Below are positions 8,389 to 16,734 of a stretch of 64,000 bases of DNA, piece by piece. A program made the position numbers and the translations under genes. Origin of the DNA: Alistipes sp. Zagget8 (GTDB lineage: Bacteria > Bacteroidota > Bacteroidia > Bacteroidales > Rikenellaceae); NCBI GenBank assembly GCA_001941065.1, contig MSHJ01000005.1, positions 372,001 to 436,000 on the forward strand, written 5' to 3'. Positions within the stretch are counted from its first letter, which is position 1; every line of letters starts with the position of its first letter. A model generated the notes under the pieces. The model worked only from the letters and a program-made list of their open reading frames with translations, did no database searches and was not told the origin of the DNA.

Positions 8389-9129
8389 CTATTCTCCGTC
8401 CGCATCCAGCTGCCGCAGGAGGCTTGCGGGGTCGAGGACGAACCGTTTCATCAGCATGTAGTGGGAGGTCTGTTCCAGCCCGGTGAGCTGCAGTCCGTCG
8501 TCCGTGATTTCGTAGATTTCCGCCCCGGGATAGGCCATCACGATCGGCGAGTGGGTGCTGACGATGAACTGCGAACCCCGCTCGACAAGCTGTTTCATCC
8601 GGCACAGCAGGTACATCTGTCGCGAGGGCGACAGCGCGGCTTCGGGCTCGTCGAAGATGTAGAGCTCGTTGCCGAAGAGGCGGTGGCTGAGCAGCGAGAG
8701 GACGCTCTCGCCGTGCGACTGGTTGTGAAGCGACCGGTCGCCGTAGTATTGGAGCACCCCGTCGGCAATCTGCTCCAGTTCCGAAGCCACGTTGTAGAAA
8801 CTCTCGGCACGCAGGAAATAACCGTCGCGGGGCGAAAGGCCCCGGCCCAGGACGATCTGTTCGCAGAGCTGCGAATGCGACGGCCGCGTGGCGAAATTGA
8901 AATTGCGCGAACCGCCCTCGGCATTGAATCCCGCCTTCACGGCGATTGCTTCGAGCAGTGTCGATTTTCCCATGCCGTTTTCGCCGACGATGAAGGTCAC
9001 GGGTTTGCGGAACCGCAGGCTGCTGAAATTCGCCAGCGCCGGAACCGTGTAGGGATAGGCGTCGGGCCGTTCGGCGTCCTCCTTCAGCCGGACGTATTTG
9101 ATGTAGAGCAGTTCTTCGGACAGCGTCAT
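8389..9129 (-). CDS. Stand-alone AAA/ABC-type ATPase
   Basis: A 246-residue soluble ATPase of the RecF/SMC-like ABC class. Walker A is GENGMGKST (49-57), the signature-like segment is SHGESVLSLL (about 139-148), and Walker B is LYIFDEPEAALSP, followed by the H-loop STHSP. There is no transmembrane segment and no nuclease (Toprim) domain, so it is shorter than OLD-family proteins. It begins one base after the MATE stop (TGA-C-ATG), so translation of the two is probably coupled. Similar small ATPases are annotated only as AAA family proteins. Its role is unknown; nothing nearby marks it as part of a defence system. Confidence 0.8.
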   Translation of the reverse strand: MTLSEELLYIKYVRLKEDAERPDAYPYTVPALANFSSLRFRKPVTFIVGENGMGKSTLLEAIAVKAGFNAEGGSRNFNFATRPSHSQLCEQIVLGRGLSPRDGYFLRAESFYNVASELEQIADGVLQYYGDRSLHNQSHGESVLSLLSHRLFGNELYIFDEPEAALSPSRQMYLLCRMKQLVERGSQFIVSTHSPIVMAYPGAEIYEITDDGLQLTGLEQTSHYMLMKRFVLDPASLLRQLDADGE

Positions 9130-9130
9130 G

Positions 9131-10456
9131 TCAGACAGGGACTTTTTCGAGGATGCTCCTCAGTCGATGGGTCATGAAATACTGAATCACTCCGCGCAGG
9201 AACATGTAGAGCGTGAAGGCCAGCCAGAGGGCGTTGTTGCCGATCAGCGGGTAGCAGGCGTAGTAGATGGCAAAATAGGCTGCCGTGGACCAGAACATCG
9301 AGTCGCGCATGACGCGCGTTTCGGTGGCGCCGACCATGATGCCGTCCATGATGAAGGGCATGGCCGAGGCGATGGGAATGAGGATGATCCAGACGATGTA
9401 GCGTCCCGCCAGCTCCTCGATCACCCCGGCGTTGGGCGCCGCGGGATCGATGAACACACCCACCAGGTCGCGCCACCAGACGAGGTAGATGCCCACGAAA
9501 ACCACCGATACGAGCGTTCCCCAGGCGATGCACCTCCGCAGGCAGTCGCGCAGCGACACGCCGTCGCGGGCGCCGATAAACCTGCCCGTGAGCGCTTCCG
9601 CGGCGTAGGCGAATCCGTCGTTCATGTAAGAGAAGAGCGTGAAGAGCTGCAGCAGCAGGGTGTTCACGGCCAGCAGCGCGGGATCGCCCATGCGGGCCGA
9701 CGCACCGGTGAAGAAGGTGTAGACGGCCACGATGCAGAACGTGCGGAGGATGATGTCGCGGTTGATGATGAAAAAGGTCTTCAGGGGTTTGAAATCCAGC
9801 ACCTCGGACCAGCGGACCGAGGTGAGCAGCTGCCGGTATTTGGCCATGAGCAGCAGCGCCGAGAGTCCCACGCCCGTCCATTGGGCGATCACCGAAGCGT
9901 AGGCGATGCCCACGATACCCATGTCCATTCCGAATGCGAACCAGAGGCTGCAGAGGATGTGCACGACGTTGACCGTGATGGCCGTCAGCATCGGGAAGAT
10001 GGCGTTCTGCATCCCCGTGAACCAGCCGTTGAAGCCGAACAGGATGATGCCCGCCGGCACGGCCCAGATGCGGGCGTAGAAATAATCGCGGGTCATCTGG
10101 CTGCCGTTCATAGCCCACAGCGCCAGTTCGCCCAGGGGGTATTGCAGCAGGACCGTCAGCACGCCCATCACCGCCGCCACCGACAGTGCCCGAACCAGCA
10201 TGTTGGTGCATTCGCGGAAATCCCCGGCGCCGAACGCCTGTGCCGTGAGCCCGCTGGTGCCCATTCGCACGAACGAGCAGTTCCAGTAGATGAAATTGAA
10301 GATCGACACGCCGATGGCCAGTGCGCCGATCGTGGCCGCGGAGTCGGCGCCCCAATGCCCTGCGATGGCCGTCGAGACGATGCCCATCAGGGGTACGGTG
10401 ATGTTCGAGACGATATTGGGGAGCGCGATGCGCAGTATTTCGCGGTTCATGGTCAT
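9131..10456 (-). CDS. MATE family multidrug/DinF-type efflux transporter
   Basis: A polytopic inner-membrane protein with about 12 hydrophobic helices in two halves, of the MATE/DinF type, which exports compounds using a sodium or proton gradient. The start is set at the ATG at 10456 (MTMNREILRIALPN), giving 441 residues. A longer frame back to 10516 exists, but a -7 promoter box at 10514-10521 would then overlap the start codon, and the extra 20 residues (rich in Arg and Ser) do not fit a MATE N-terminus. The start at 10450 is equally possible. The ATPase at 8389-9129 follows by one base. Confidence 0.85.
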   Translation of the reverse strand: MTMNREILRIALPNIVSNITVPLMGIVSTAIAGHWGADSAATIGALAIGVSIFNFIYWNCSFVRMGTSGLTAQAFGAGDFRECTNMLVRALSVAAVMGVLTVLLQYPLGELALWAMNGSQMTRDYFYARIWAVPAGIILFGFNGWFTGMQNAIFPMLTAITVNVVHILCSLWFAFGMDMGIVGIAYASVIAQWTGVGLSALLLMAKYRQLLTSVRWSEVLDFKPLKTFFIINRDIILRTFCIVAVYTFFTGASARMGDPALLAVNTLLLQLFTLFSYMNDGFAYAAEALTGRFIGARDGVSLRDCLRRCIAWGTLVSVVFVGIYLVWWRDLVGVFIDPAAPNAGVIEELAGRYIVWIILIPIASAMPFIMDGIMVGATETRVMRDSMFWSTAAYFAIYYACYPLIGNNALWLAFTLYMFLRGVIQYFMTHRLRSILEKVPV

Positions 10457-10513
10457 AACGCAGGATCGTATTGCTGTCGGGCGGCTCCCGTGCTCCGGGG
10501 CGCTTTTTCTGCG

Positions 10514-10521
10514 CAAAGATA
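10514..10521 (-). promoter_or_regulatory. Putative -7 promoter box for the MATE-ATPase operon
   Basis: CAAAGATA on the plus strand reads TATCTTTG on the minus strand, an exact TAnnTTTG match, 57 bases upstream of the chosen MATE start. Confidence 0.55.
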
Positions 10522-10594
10522 GGGCAAAAACAGCGGTTTTCGTCCGCTCCGGCGCAATTATTCCGAAAACGGTCGAAATCGGGCACGTAATGTG

Positions 10595-10623
10595 TTGTAT
10601 TCCGGAAAAATGGATTACCTTTG
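10595..10623 (+). promoter_or_regulatory. Putative promoter for rluB
   Basis: TTG at 10595-10597 and TACCTTTG at 10616-10623 are separated by 18 bases, close to the Bacteroidetes sigma-factor consensus. The leader to the ATG at 10719 is about 90 bases. Confidence 0.65.
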
Positions 10624-10718
10624 CCGGGTAAAACCGGCCCGGACAGGCGCTTCACCGGCAGAATCCCGGTGCTCCGCCCGCTCCTGCGGCCCGACACTTT
10701 ATTAGTAGAATAGAAACG

Positions 10719-12137
10719 ATGAAAGATCCCAAAAACGACTCGACCCCGGTGCTCGAACGCTTCGGACGCGACAAGCGCAAGCGCACCGTAGTTGCTACGG
10801 CGGAGCGTGTCGAGCGTCGCCCGCGTTTGCAGCGAGATGCTGCCGATTCGGAGCAGCCGTCCCATGACCACCAGCCCGAACGCCGGGCTTCGTACAACCC
10901 CCATTTCACGGCCGACAACCGTCCGGCTTTCGAACGCCCCCGCCGCGAAGAGGGTGAGCGTCCCCGCCGTGAGGAGGGTGAGCGCCCCCGCCGCAATTTC
11001 GACGACAATGACCGTCCGCGCCGCTCTTTCGACGGCGACAAGCCCCGCCGCACGTTCGGTGACAAACCCCGGACCTTCGGCGATAAACCCCGTTACGATA
11101 ATGACCGTCCGCGCCGTTCCTTTGACGAGAACGAGCGTCCCCGTCGTAATTTCGACGACAACAACGACCGCTCGCGTCGCAGTTTCGACGACAATGAGCG
11201 TCCCCGCCGCGAGGAGGGCGACCGCCCCCGGCGCACGTTCGGCGAGAAGCCGCGTTACGGTGAAAAACCCGCCTACGGCGAGAAGAAATTCGGTCCCAAA
11301 AAGTTCGGAGATAAGAAATTCGGCGACAAGAAATTCACCGACAAACCCTATAAGCCCGGCGGATTCCGGAAACACGACGACAAACCGGCGCCGTATCCGA
11401 AATACGATCCCGCCAAGCAGACGGGCGAAATCCGCCTGAACCGTTTCCTGGCCCAGTCGGGCATCTGTTCGCGCCGCGAGGCCGACGATTTCATCACGGC
11501 GGGCCTCGTGTCGGTCAACGGCCAGATTGTGACCGTGCTGGGAACCAAGGTGCTGCCCACCGACGAGGTGAAATTCAACGACAGCCGCGTGCAGGGCGAG
11601 AAGAAGGTCTATCTGGTGCTGAACAAGCCCAAGGGCTATGTCACCTCGCTGGACGATCCGCATGCCGGAAAGACGGTGATGGAACTGGTCGACGGCGCCT
11701 GCACGGAGCGTATCTACCCCGTTGGGCGTCTGGACAAGAACAGCCTCGGACTGCTGTTGTTCACCAACGACGGCGACCTGACGAAGCAGCTCACGCACCC
11801 TTCCTACCAGAAGAAGAAAATCTATCAGGTGACGCTCGACAAGCCCCTGACGCGTGCCGACATGGACAAAATCGCCGAGGGCATCACGCTCGAGGACGGC
11901 GAGATATTCGCCGACGAGATTTCCTACGTCAAGGAGAACAAGCAGGAGGTGGGTATCGAGATTCACTCGGGCCGCAACCGCATCGTGCGCCGCATCTTCG
12001 AGTTCCTGGGTTATACGGTCACGAAACTCGATCGGGTCTACTATGCGGGCCTGACGAAGAAGAACCTCAAACGCGGAGCCTGGCGGTTCCTGTCGCGCGA
12101 GGAGGTCGAACGGCTGAAATCCGGCCAGTACGAATAG
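10719..12137 (+). CDS. rluB: 23S rRNA pseudouridine synthase RluB-type with long basic repeat arm
   Basis: A 472-residue protein of two very different parts. Residues about 230-472 are a normal RsuA/RluB pseudouridine synthase: an S4 RNA-binding domain (EIRLNRFLAQSGICSRREAD), then the catalytic domain with the GRLDKNS motif and catalytic Asp339, and the late motif HSGRNRIVRRIFEFLGY. It isomerises a uridine in large-subunit rRNA. Residues about 60-225 are low complexity: tandem variants of ERPRREEG, DRPRRSFD and FGDKPR, then KKFGDKKFGDKKF. This is a charged, presumably disordered RNA-binding arm of a kind often seen on Bacteroidetes RNA proteins. Whether the paralogue is RluB, RluE or RluF cannot be fixed by eye. 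Confidence 0.85.
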   Translation: MKDPKNDSTPVLERFGRDKRKRTVVATAERVERRPRLQRDAADSEQPSHDHQPERRASYNPHFTADNRPAFERPRREEGERPRREEGERPRRNFDDNDRPRRSFDGDKPRRTFGDKPRTFGDKPRYDNDRPRRSFDENERPRRNFDDNNDRSRRSFDDNERPRREEGDRPRRTFGEKPRYGEKPAYGEKKFGPKKFGDKKFGDKKFTDKPYKPGGFRKHDDKPAPYPKYDPAKQTGEIRLNRFLAQSGICSRREADDFITAGLVSVNGQIVTVLGTKVLPTDEVKFNDSRVQGEKKVYLVLNKPKGYVTSLDDPHAGKTVMELVDGACTERIYPVGRLDKNSLGLLLFTNDGDLTKQLTHPSYQKKKIYQVTLDKPLTRADMDKIAEGITLEDGEIFADEISYVKENKQEVGIEIHSGRNRIVRRIFEFLGYTVTKLDRVYYAGLTKKNLKRGAWRFLSREEVERLKSGQYE

Positions 12138-12182
12138 TTTCCGATGACCGCGGCACACCCGCCGCACATCGTTCGAATCCCC

Positions 12183-12240
12183 GGACGGGACATCCCGTCC
12201 GCTTTCAGACAGAGTTGTAGCTTAAAAAGTTACAACTCTG
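12183..12240 (+). terminator. Tandem hairpins and terminator after rluB
   Basis: GGACGGGA (12183-12190) and TCCCGTCC (12193-12200) form an 8-bp stem with a 2-base loop. A second hairpin pairs CAGAGTTGTA (12210-12219) with TACAACTCTG (12231-12240), extended inward by CTT/AAG, and is followed by TTTGTTT. The second has the form of a Rho-independent terminator. Confidence 0.7.
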
Positions 12241-12448
12241 TTTGTTTATGGGCCGGATCGACCGGCGCATTTCGCGGAATATGGATTGAAATGGGTGAAT
12301 TTACCTGCGGAAACCGCTTTTATTTTTCCTCGTTTTTTCGTATCTTGTAACAGATTTGCCGGTCACGAAAAAACCGGCGGATACCTCGGGAAAAGCGTGT
12401 GGGCGCAGGAAAACCGACCCGGGGGAACCAAACTTAAAACCAGATTCC
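12241..12448. other. Leader region upstream of the GH130 gene
   Basis: Together with the hairpins before it, this makes 311 bases without a gene. I see no ORF worth calling. A TATCTTGT at 12341-12348 is one base off the TAnnTTTG -7 box and may be the promoter of the following gene. Confidence 0.4.
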
Positions 12449-13636
12449 ATGAAAAAATTATTCAGAATGCTGCTGGCGGCTTCCGGGCTCTCCGTCCTCG
12501 TTTGCGGCGGTGCGGACCGTGCTTCGGCCGCGGAGCCCGGGATGACTGAAAACCGGCTGCCGGAATGGGCGCTGGGCGGGTTTGTCCGGCCTGCGGGTGC
12601 CAATCCCGTCATCCTGCCCGATTCGCAGGTCCGGTTCTTCTGTCCGATGCGTAAGGATTCGGTCGGATGGATGGAGAGCGACACGTTCAATCCTGCCGCA
12701 ACCGTCAGGGACGGGGAGATTTGCGTGCTCTTCCGCGCCGAGGACAATTCGGCGACAGGCATCGGCAAACGCACGTCGCGTATCGGGCTGGCCCGGAGCG
12801 CGGACGGCGTGACGATGCGTCTCGGACGCGCTCCGGTGCTCTTTCCGGCCGAGGACGGGATGAAGGAGTGCGACTGGCCGGGCGGTTGCGAAGACCCCCG
12901 CGTGGCCGTCACCGAAGACGGAACCTATGTGATGCTCTACACCTCGTGGAACCGCCGCATCCCGCGGCTCAGCGTGGCCACGTCGCGCGACCTGGTGACA
13001 TGGACGAAGCACGGACCGGCATTCGCCAAGGCTTACGACGGACGTTTCCGCGACCTGAAGAGCAAGTCGGGGTCGATCGTGACGAAGCTCGACGGCGACC
13101 GGCTGGTCATCACGCGCGTGAACGGAAAGTATATGATGTACTGGGGCGAACGGATGGTCAACATCGCCACGTCGGACAACCTGATCGACTGGACTCCGGA
13201 ACTGGATGCGAACGGGAATCTGAAAGGGGTGGTCTATCCGCGCGAGGGTTATTTCGACAGCGCCCTGACCGAGTGCGGTCCTCCGGCGCTGCTGACCGAC
13301 AAGGGTATTCTGCTGCTTTACAACGGCCAGAACCGGCTCGGCGAGGGGCGGGACAAACGCTATCCCGCGCGTACCTACTCCGCCGGACAGATTCTTTTCG
13401 ACGCGCAGGAGCCCGGGAAGGTGATCGGACGCCTCGACGTGCCGTTCTTCCGTCCGGTGGACGGTTTCGAGAAGAGCGGCCAGTACAAGGACGGGACGGT
13501 CTTCATCGAGGGGCTGGTCTATTTCAAGTCCCGGTGGTATCTCTATTACGGCTGTGCCGACTCGCGTGTCGGGGTCGCCGTTTACGATCCGGCCGTCACG
13601 ACGCCCGGGGACCCCGTTCCCGGACGTCCGGAGTGA
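12449..13636 (+). CDS. Secreted GH130-like glycosidase/phosphorylase
   Basis: A 395-residue five-bladed beta-propeller protein. The start is set at 12449 because MKKLFRMLLAASGLSVLVCG is a clean signal peptide; the in-frame start 31 codons earlier adds a sequence that would mask it. GH130-type features are visible: FNPAATV, the GCEDPRV motif, MYWGE, LTECGPPALL and YYGCADSRVGVA. GH130 enzymes include cytoplasmic mannoside phosphorylases and secreted beta-1,2-mannosidases. Export of this one points to the hydrolase type, but the residues that separate phosphorylase from hydrolase were not resolved. It is a single-gene unit with its own terminator, next to the large PUL on the other strand. Confidence 0.8.
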   Translation: MKKLFRMLLAASGLSVLVCGGADRASAAEPGMTENRLPEWALGGFVRPAGANPVILPDSQVRFFCPMRKDSVGWMESDTFNPAATVRDGEICVLFRAEDNSATGIGKRTSRIGLARSADGVTMRLGRAPVLFPAEDGMKECDWPGGCEDPRVAVTEDGTYVMLYTSWNRRIPRLSVATSRDLVTWTKHGPAFAKAYDGRFRDLKSKSGSIVTKLDGDRLVITRVNGKYMMYWGERMVNIATSDNLIDWTPELDANGNLKGVVYPREGYFDSALTECGPPALLTDKGILLLYNGQNRLGEGRDKRYPARTYSAGQILFDAQEPGKVIGRLDVPFFRPVDGFEKSGQYKDGTVFIEGLVYFKSRWYLYYGCADSRVGVAVYDPAVTTPGDPVPGRPE

Positions 13637-13654
13637 CGTTTCCTGCCGTCCTGA

Positions 13655-13694
13655 AAAAAAGGAACGATCCGAAAATCCGGATCGTTCCTTTTTT
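13655..13694 (+). terminator. Bidirectional terminator between the GH130 and GH115 genes
   Basis: A GGAACGATCCG stem (13661-13671 with 13678-13688) is flanked by A6 (13655-13660) and T6 (13689-13694), so it works in both directions. The GH115 stop codon begins at base 13694, so the two elements overlap by one base. Confidence 0.9.
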
Positions 13695-16657
13695 CATTGC
13701 ACCTCGGCGCGGGTGGGCGGCGGTCCCTGGTAGGAACGCTGCATGCCGCCGAAATCCAGCACGATCTTCTGAAGCACCGTGCCGGCGTCGCCGCAGAGGA
13801 TTTTCAGCGTGTGCCTGCCGGGTTTGCCGATGTGGAGCGTCGTTTTGTTCACCCGGCAATTCCGCAGTACGCTCTCGTACCAGATCTGCGCATATTCGAT
13901 CGACGAGGTCGAGGGGTTCATCACCGGGCCTTCGTCGATGCAGACTCCGTATTGGGTCTCGAGGTTTGTCGCCTCGTGTCCGGCATATCCCCGGTCGGCG
14001 CTGATCACGAAGGTCGGCAGCACGTAGGTGTAAACGTCTACGGAACCCTGCTCGAACGTGTAGAAATCGTATTCCACGCAGGGCACTTCGCGTCGCCGGG
14101 TGTTCTGCTTCGGCAGGGTCGGGTCGCCCAGCTGGAGCGCCGTGTTCTCGACGCCGAGGTTCGGGACGGGACGGATGCGAATCACGTCGTTCTCACGCTT
14201 GCGGTGGAAATCCGCCGCCGGGATCGAAATGTATCCGTTGTGCTGGACGTACAATCCCTGCAACTCCTCGCGGGTGGGGGAGGCCGGGTTGAACACCGAG
14301 ACCAGTACGCGGCGGCTCTCTCCGTTTGCGGCGGCGATTGTCAGACAGCCCGACACCTCGTCTCCGACGGGAACTTTCGTCCAGTCCACCGACACCTCGA
14401 TACGCTCCTCGGTGCGGGTCGTGCCAGCCGTGCGGCTCGGCACGATCCAGTCGTCGCTGGCGGAAACGCTCCATTGCAGCGGTTCGCCGCCCTTGTTGTA
14501 AACGTCCACGAAATGGGAACGGCGCAGGAATGTGTTGAATGTCGGGAGCATGTGGAAGCTCCGCAGCCCTTTCATCACATCCTCGCCTTCGGCCTGTATT
14601 TCCAGCCGGGCCTGCGCTGCGAGCTGTGCGCTCCGCAGTTCCGGGAGCTGGAAATAGGATGCGGCGAATCCCTGCTTCATTGTCATCACGTGGTTCCACT
14701 TGCCGCCGAGCAGGGCGTTGTAGCCCGCCGTGATGATCTGCAGGCTGTCGTGGCACATGCGGCTTTCGGCGGCCAGCGCATCGGTCGCGGCACGCTGCTG
14801 CGTGGCATACCGGCGGTTCTGCTGTCCGCGGAGCACCATGCGGTTGAGCAGTTCGCACGCCTTTACCGGATAGTAGAGCACCTGGTAGAAGCACGCTTTG
14901 TTCGCTTCGGGCATCCGGTTCATCAGCGCGTCGACCTGCCCGGCAATCCGTGCGTAGTCTTCGAGCCGTCGATCGGCTTCGCAGTAATTGGTGAAGGAGA
15001 AATCGGTGTCCGTATTCCGCTCCTTGCCGTGCTTGTCCGTGGCCCATTGGTAGCCCCAGCCCATGAATTCGGGCTTGCGGACGAATGCGAGGTGGTAGAA
15101 CGTGTCGGAAATCTCCCGGAACCGGTCGAAATACTCCCGGCCCAGCAGGCCGCTCATCCACTCGGCGCGGTAATCCGCGGCCCGCCGGAAATCGAACGAG
15201 TCGATGTCCCAGGCCATCGCCAGGAAGAAATCGACCGCAAATTCACACGATTTGATGTCGCCGGCGTTCAGCAGCCATACGCGGTCGGCCGTCGAGTCGT
15301 AGGCTTTGCGCAGCTCCTCGTACATCAGCGTCGGCGAGGTGGTGTTCATCCACAGGTAGTCGTGCGGACGGCCCAGATAGGACGAATGGTAGTAGACGCC
15401 CGAACGTCCGGAGCGTTTCTGCTCCGCGGGGCTGCTCAGGCGTTTCATGTAGCCGTAGTTGTCGTCGGGCCAGATGATCGTCACGTCGTCGGGGAGCTCT
15501 AATCCCCGGTTGTAGACGTCGAGCACCTCCTTGTAGGGCGTGAACACCTGCGGAATCTCCTCCGCGGGTTTGCCCAGCACGTCTGCCAGAATCTGCCGCT
15601 GCGCCAGCAGGGCTTCCTGCATGGTGGCCTTCCGTGCGTCGAGGTCCTCGCTGCCGGCCATCGCCCGGTCGTGCAGACCCCGCAGGGCCAGCGTGTAGAC
15701 GTTCTCATAGGGCGCCGAGGTCTCGACGCGCTCCTTCAGCACCCGGTCCACTCCGGCCCGGTTGTTCACGTAGTCCCATTCGCCCATCGTCTTCGAATCC
15801 CATTCGCTGGCGGTGTTCAGCCCCAGCGGTTCGCAGTGCGACGAGCCGACGGCGATGGCGTAACGGTCGGCGATCGCTTTGTTTTCGGGTATTTTGTAGA
15901 AGGCCGTCGTCGCATCGTGCATCGCCGGGGCCAGGTAGTTCGCCTGCAGGCGGAGCAGCAGTTCGCACACCTTCTCGTAGGTCTTCGGGCCGACGTTGCC
16001 CAGCTCCTTTTCGAAATTCTCCTTCGCCCAGCGGTAGAGGCCCCAGTCCTCGTCGTTGATGAAGATGCCGCGGTATTTCACCGAGGGGCTTTCCGACGTG
16101 AAATCCGTGACGCGCAGCGTCAGCCGGTCGCGGTGTTTCACGGGGGCGTCGGCCCACCAGTACCACGGGCTCACGCCGATGATGCGCGACACCGAGAGCA
16201 ATCCGTAGGCCGTGCCGCGGCGGTCGCTGCCCGCAATGACCAGCGCTTTGCGCACGCCGTGTCCCGGACGGTCGACCAGCCGGATCGCATAACGTTCCCA
16301 GCCGCCTTCGATGGCCGAAACGTCGATCTTGCCGGCCGCAATCAGTTCGTCGATCCAGCGGCTTTGACCGATCGTTCCGACGATCACGGCGCAACGCGTC
16401 TTTGCGGGGAGTTCCTGCCCGGCGACGACCGGGATTTCGCGGCCCGTTACGCGGGCGACATCCGCGGCGAACAGCCCGGCGGCGGTTTCCACGACCGCGG
16501 CGTCCCCGGCGTCGTAGCAGACGGCCGCGCCGGCATCCGCGGCGACCAGTTCGAAATCCGTGCGTGCGGCGGCCTGCCCGGTCAGCGCGACCTGCGCCTG
16601 CAGGGCCGCGGCCTGCATCCACAGCAGGGCTAAGGTGAAGAGGGTTTTTCGTATCAT
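13694..16657 (-). CDS. Glycoside hydrolase family 115 (alpha-glucuronidase)
   Basis: A 987-residue secreted enzyme with a signal peptide ending near residue 21 (LQAQ). GH115 enzymes remove alpha-linked (4-O-methyl-)glucuronic acid from polymeric xylan or arabinogalactan. Family hallmarks are present in order: KYRGIFINDEDWGL (about 195-210), GSSHCEPLG, TIIWPDDNYGYMKRL, YYHSSYLGRPHDYLW, and a C-terminal beta domain from about 820. Length is full for the family. It is the last gene of the large PUL. A strong terminator hairpin lies 23 bases before its start codon, so it is probably transcribed at a lower level by read-through. Confidence 0.9.
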   Translation of the reverse strand: MIRKTLFTLALLWMQAAALQAQVALTGQAAARTDFELVAADAGAAVCYDAGDAAVVETAAGLFAADVARVTGREIPVVAGQELPAKTRCAVIVGTIGQSRWIDELIAAGKIDVSAIEGGWERYAIRLVDRPGHGVRKALVIAGSDRRGTAYGLLSVSRIIGVSPWYWWADAPVKHRDRLTLRVTDFTSESPSVKYRGIFINDEDWGLYRWAKENFEKELGNVGPKTYEKVCELLLRLQANYLAPAMHDATTAFYKIPENKAIADRYAIAVGSSHCEPLGLNTASEWDSKTMGEWDYVNNRAGVDRVLKERVETSAPYENVYTLALRGLHDRAMAGSEDLDARKATMQEALLAQRQILADVLGKPAEEIPQVFTPYKEVLDVYNRGLELPDDVTIIWPDDNYGYMKRLSSPAEQKRSGRSGVYYHSSYLGRPHDYLWMNTTSPTLMYEELRKAYDSTADRVWLLNAGDIKSCEFAVDFFLAMAWDIDSFDFRRAADYRAEWMSGLLGREYFDRFREISDTFYHLAFVRKPEFMGWGYQWATDKHGKERNTDTDFSFTNYCEADRRLEDYARIAGQVDALMNRMPEANKACFYQVLYYPVKACELLNRMVLRGQQNRRYATQQRAATDALAAESRMCHDSLQIITAGYNALLGGKWNHVMTMKQGFAASYFQLPELRSAQLAAQARLEIQAEGEDVMKGLRSFHMLPTFNTFLRRSHFVDVYNKGGEPLQWSVSASDDWIVPSRTAGTTRTEERIEVSVDWTKVPVGDEVSGCLTIAAANGESRRVLVSVFNPASPTREELQGLYVQHNGYISIPAADFHRKRENDVIRIRPVPNLGVENTALQLGDPTLPKQNTRRREVPCVEYDFYTFEQGSVDVYTYVLPTFVISADRGYAGHEATNLETQYGVCIDEGPVMNPSTSSIEYAQIWYESVLRNCRVNKTTLHIGKPGRHTLKILCGDAGTVLQKIVLDFGGMQRSYQGPPPTRAEVQ

Positions 16658-16680
16658 CGTTGTCTGAGTTTTAAAAGTGT

Positions 16681-16715
16681 GAAAAGGCCCGAAGATTCGT
16701 TCTTCGGGCCTTTTC
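16681..16715 (-). terminator. Strong hairpin between the Big2 lipoprotein and GH115
   Basis: A perfect 15-bp stem (16681-16695 with 16701-16715) has a 5-base loop. Its base is GAAAAGG...CCTTTTC, so both strands end in T-rich sequence. It lies 19 bases after the lipoprotein stop at 16735 and 23 bases before the GH115 start. Confidence 0.85.
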
Positions 16716-16734
16716 GATTACAGTACCCGACGGC

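Noticed and set aside
8389..10456. ATPase plus MATE as a defence module
   Set aside because: No nuclease, toxin or known defence partner is present; coupling to a transporter is a simpler reading.
10457..10516. Longer start for the MATE gene
   Set aside because: The segment overlaps a -7 promoter box and encodes residues unlike a MATE N-terminus.
9126..12167. A 1013-codon minus-strand frame spanning MATE and rluB
   Set aside because: It crosses two real genes and their promoters and reads as low-complexity antisense.
12144..12350. A 68-codon ORF between rluB and the GH130 gene
   Set aside because: It runs through two hairpins, including the rluB terminator, and has no recognisable pattern.
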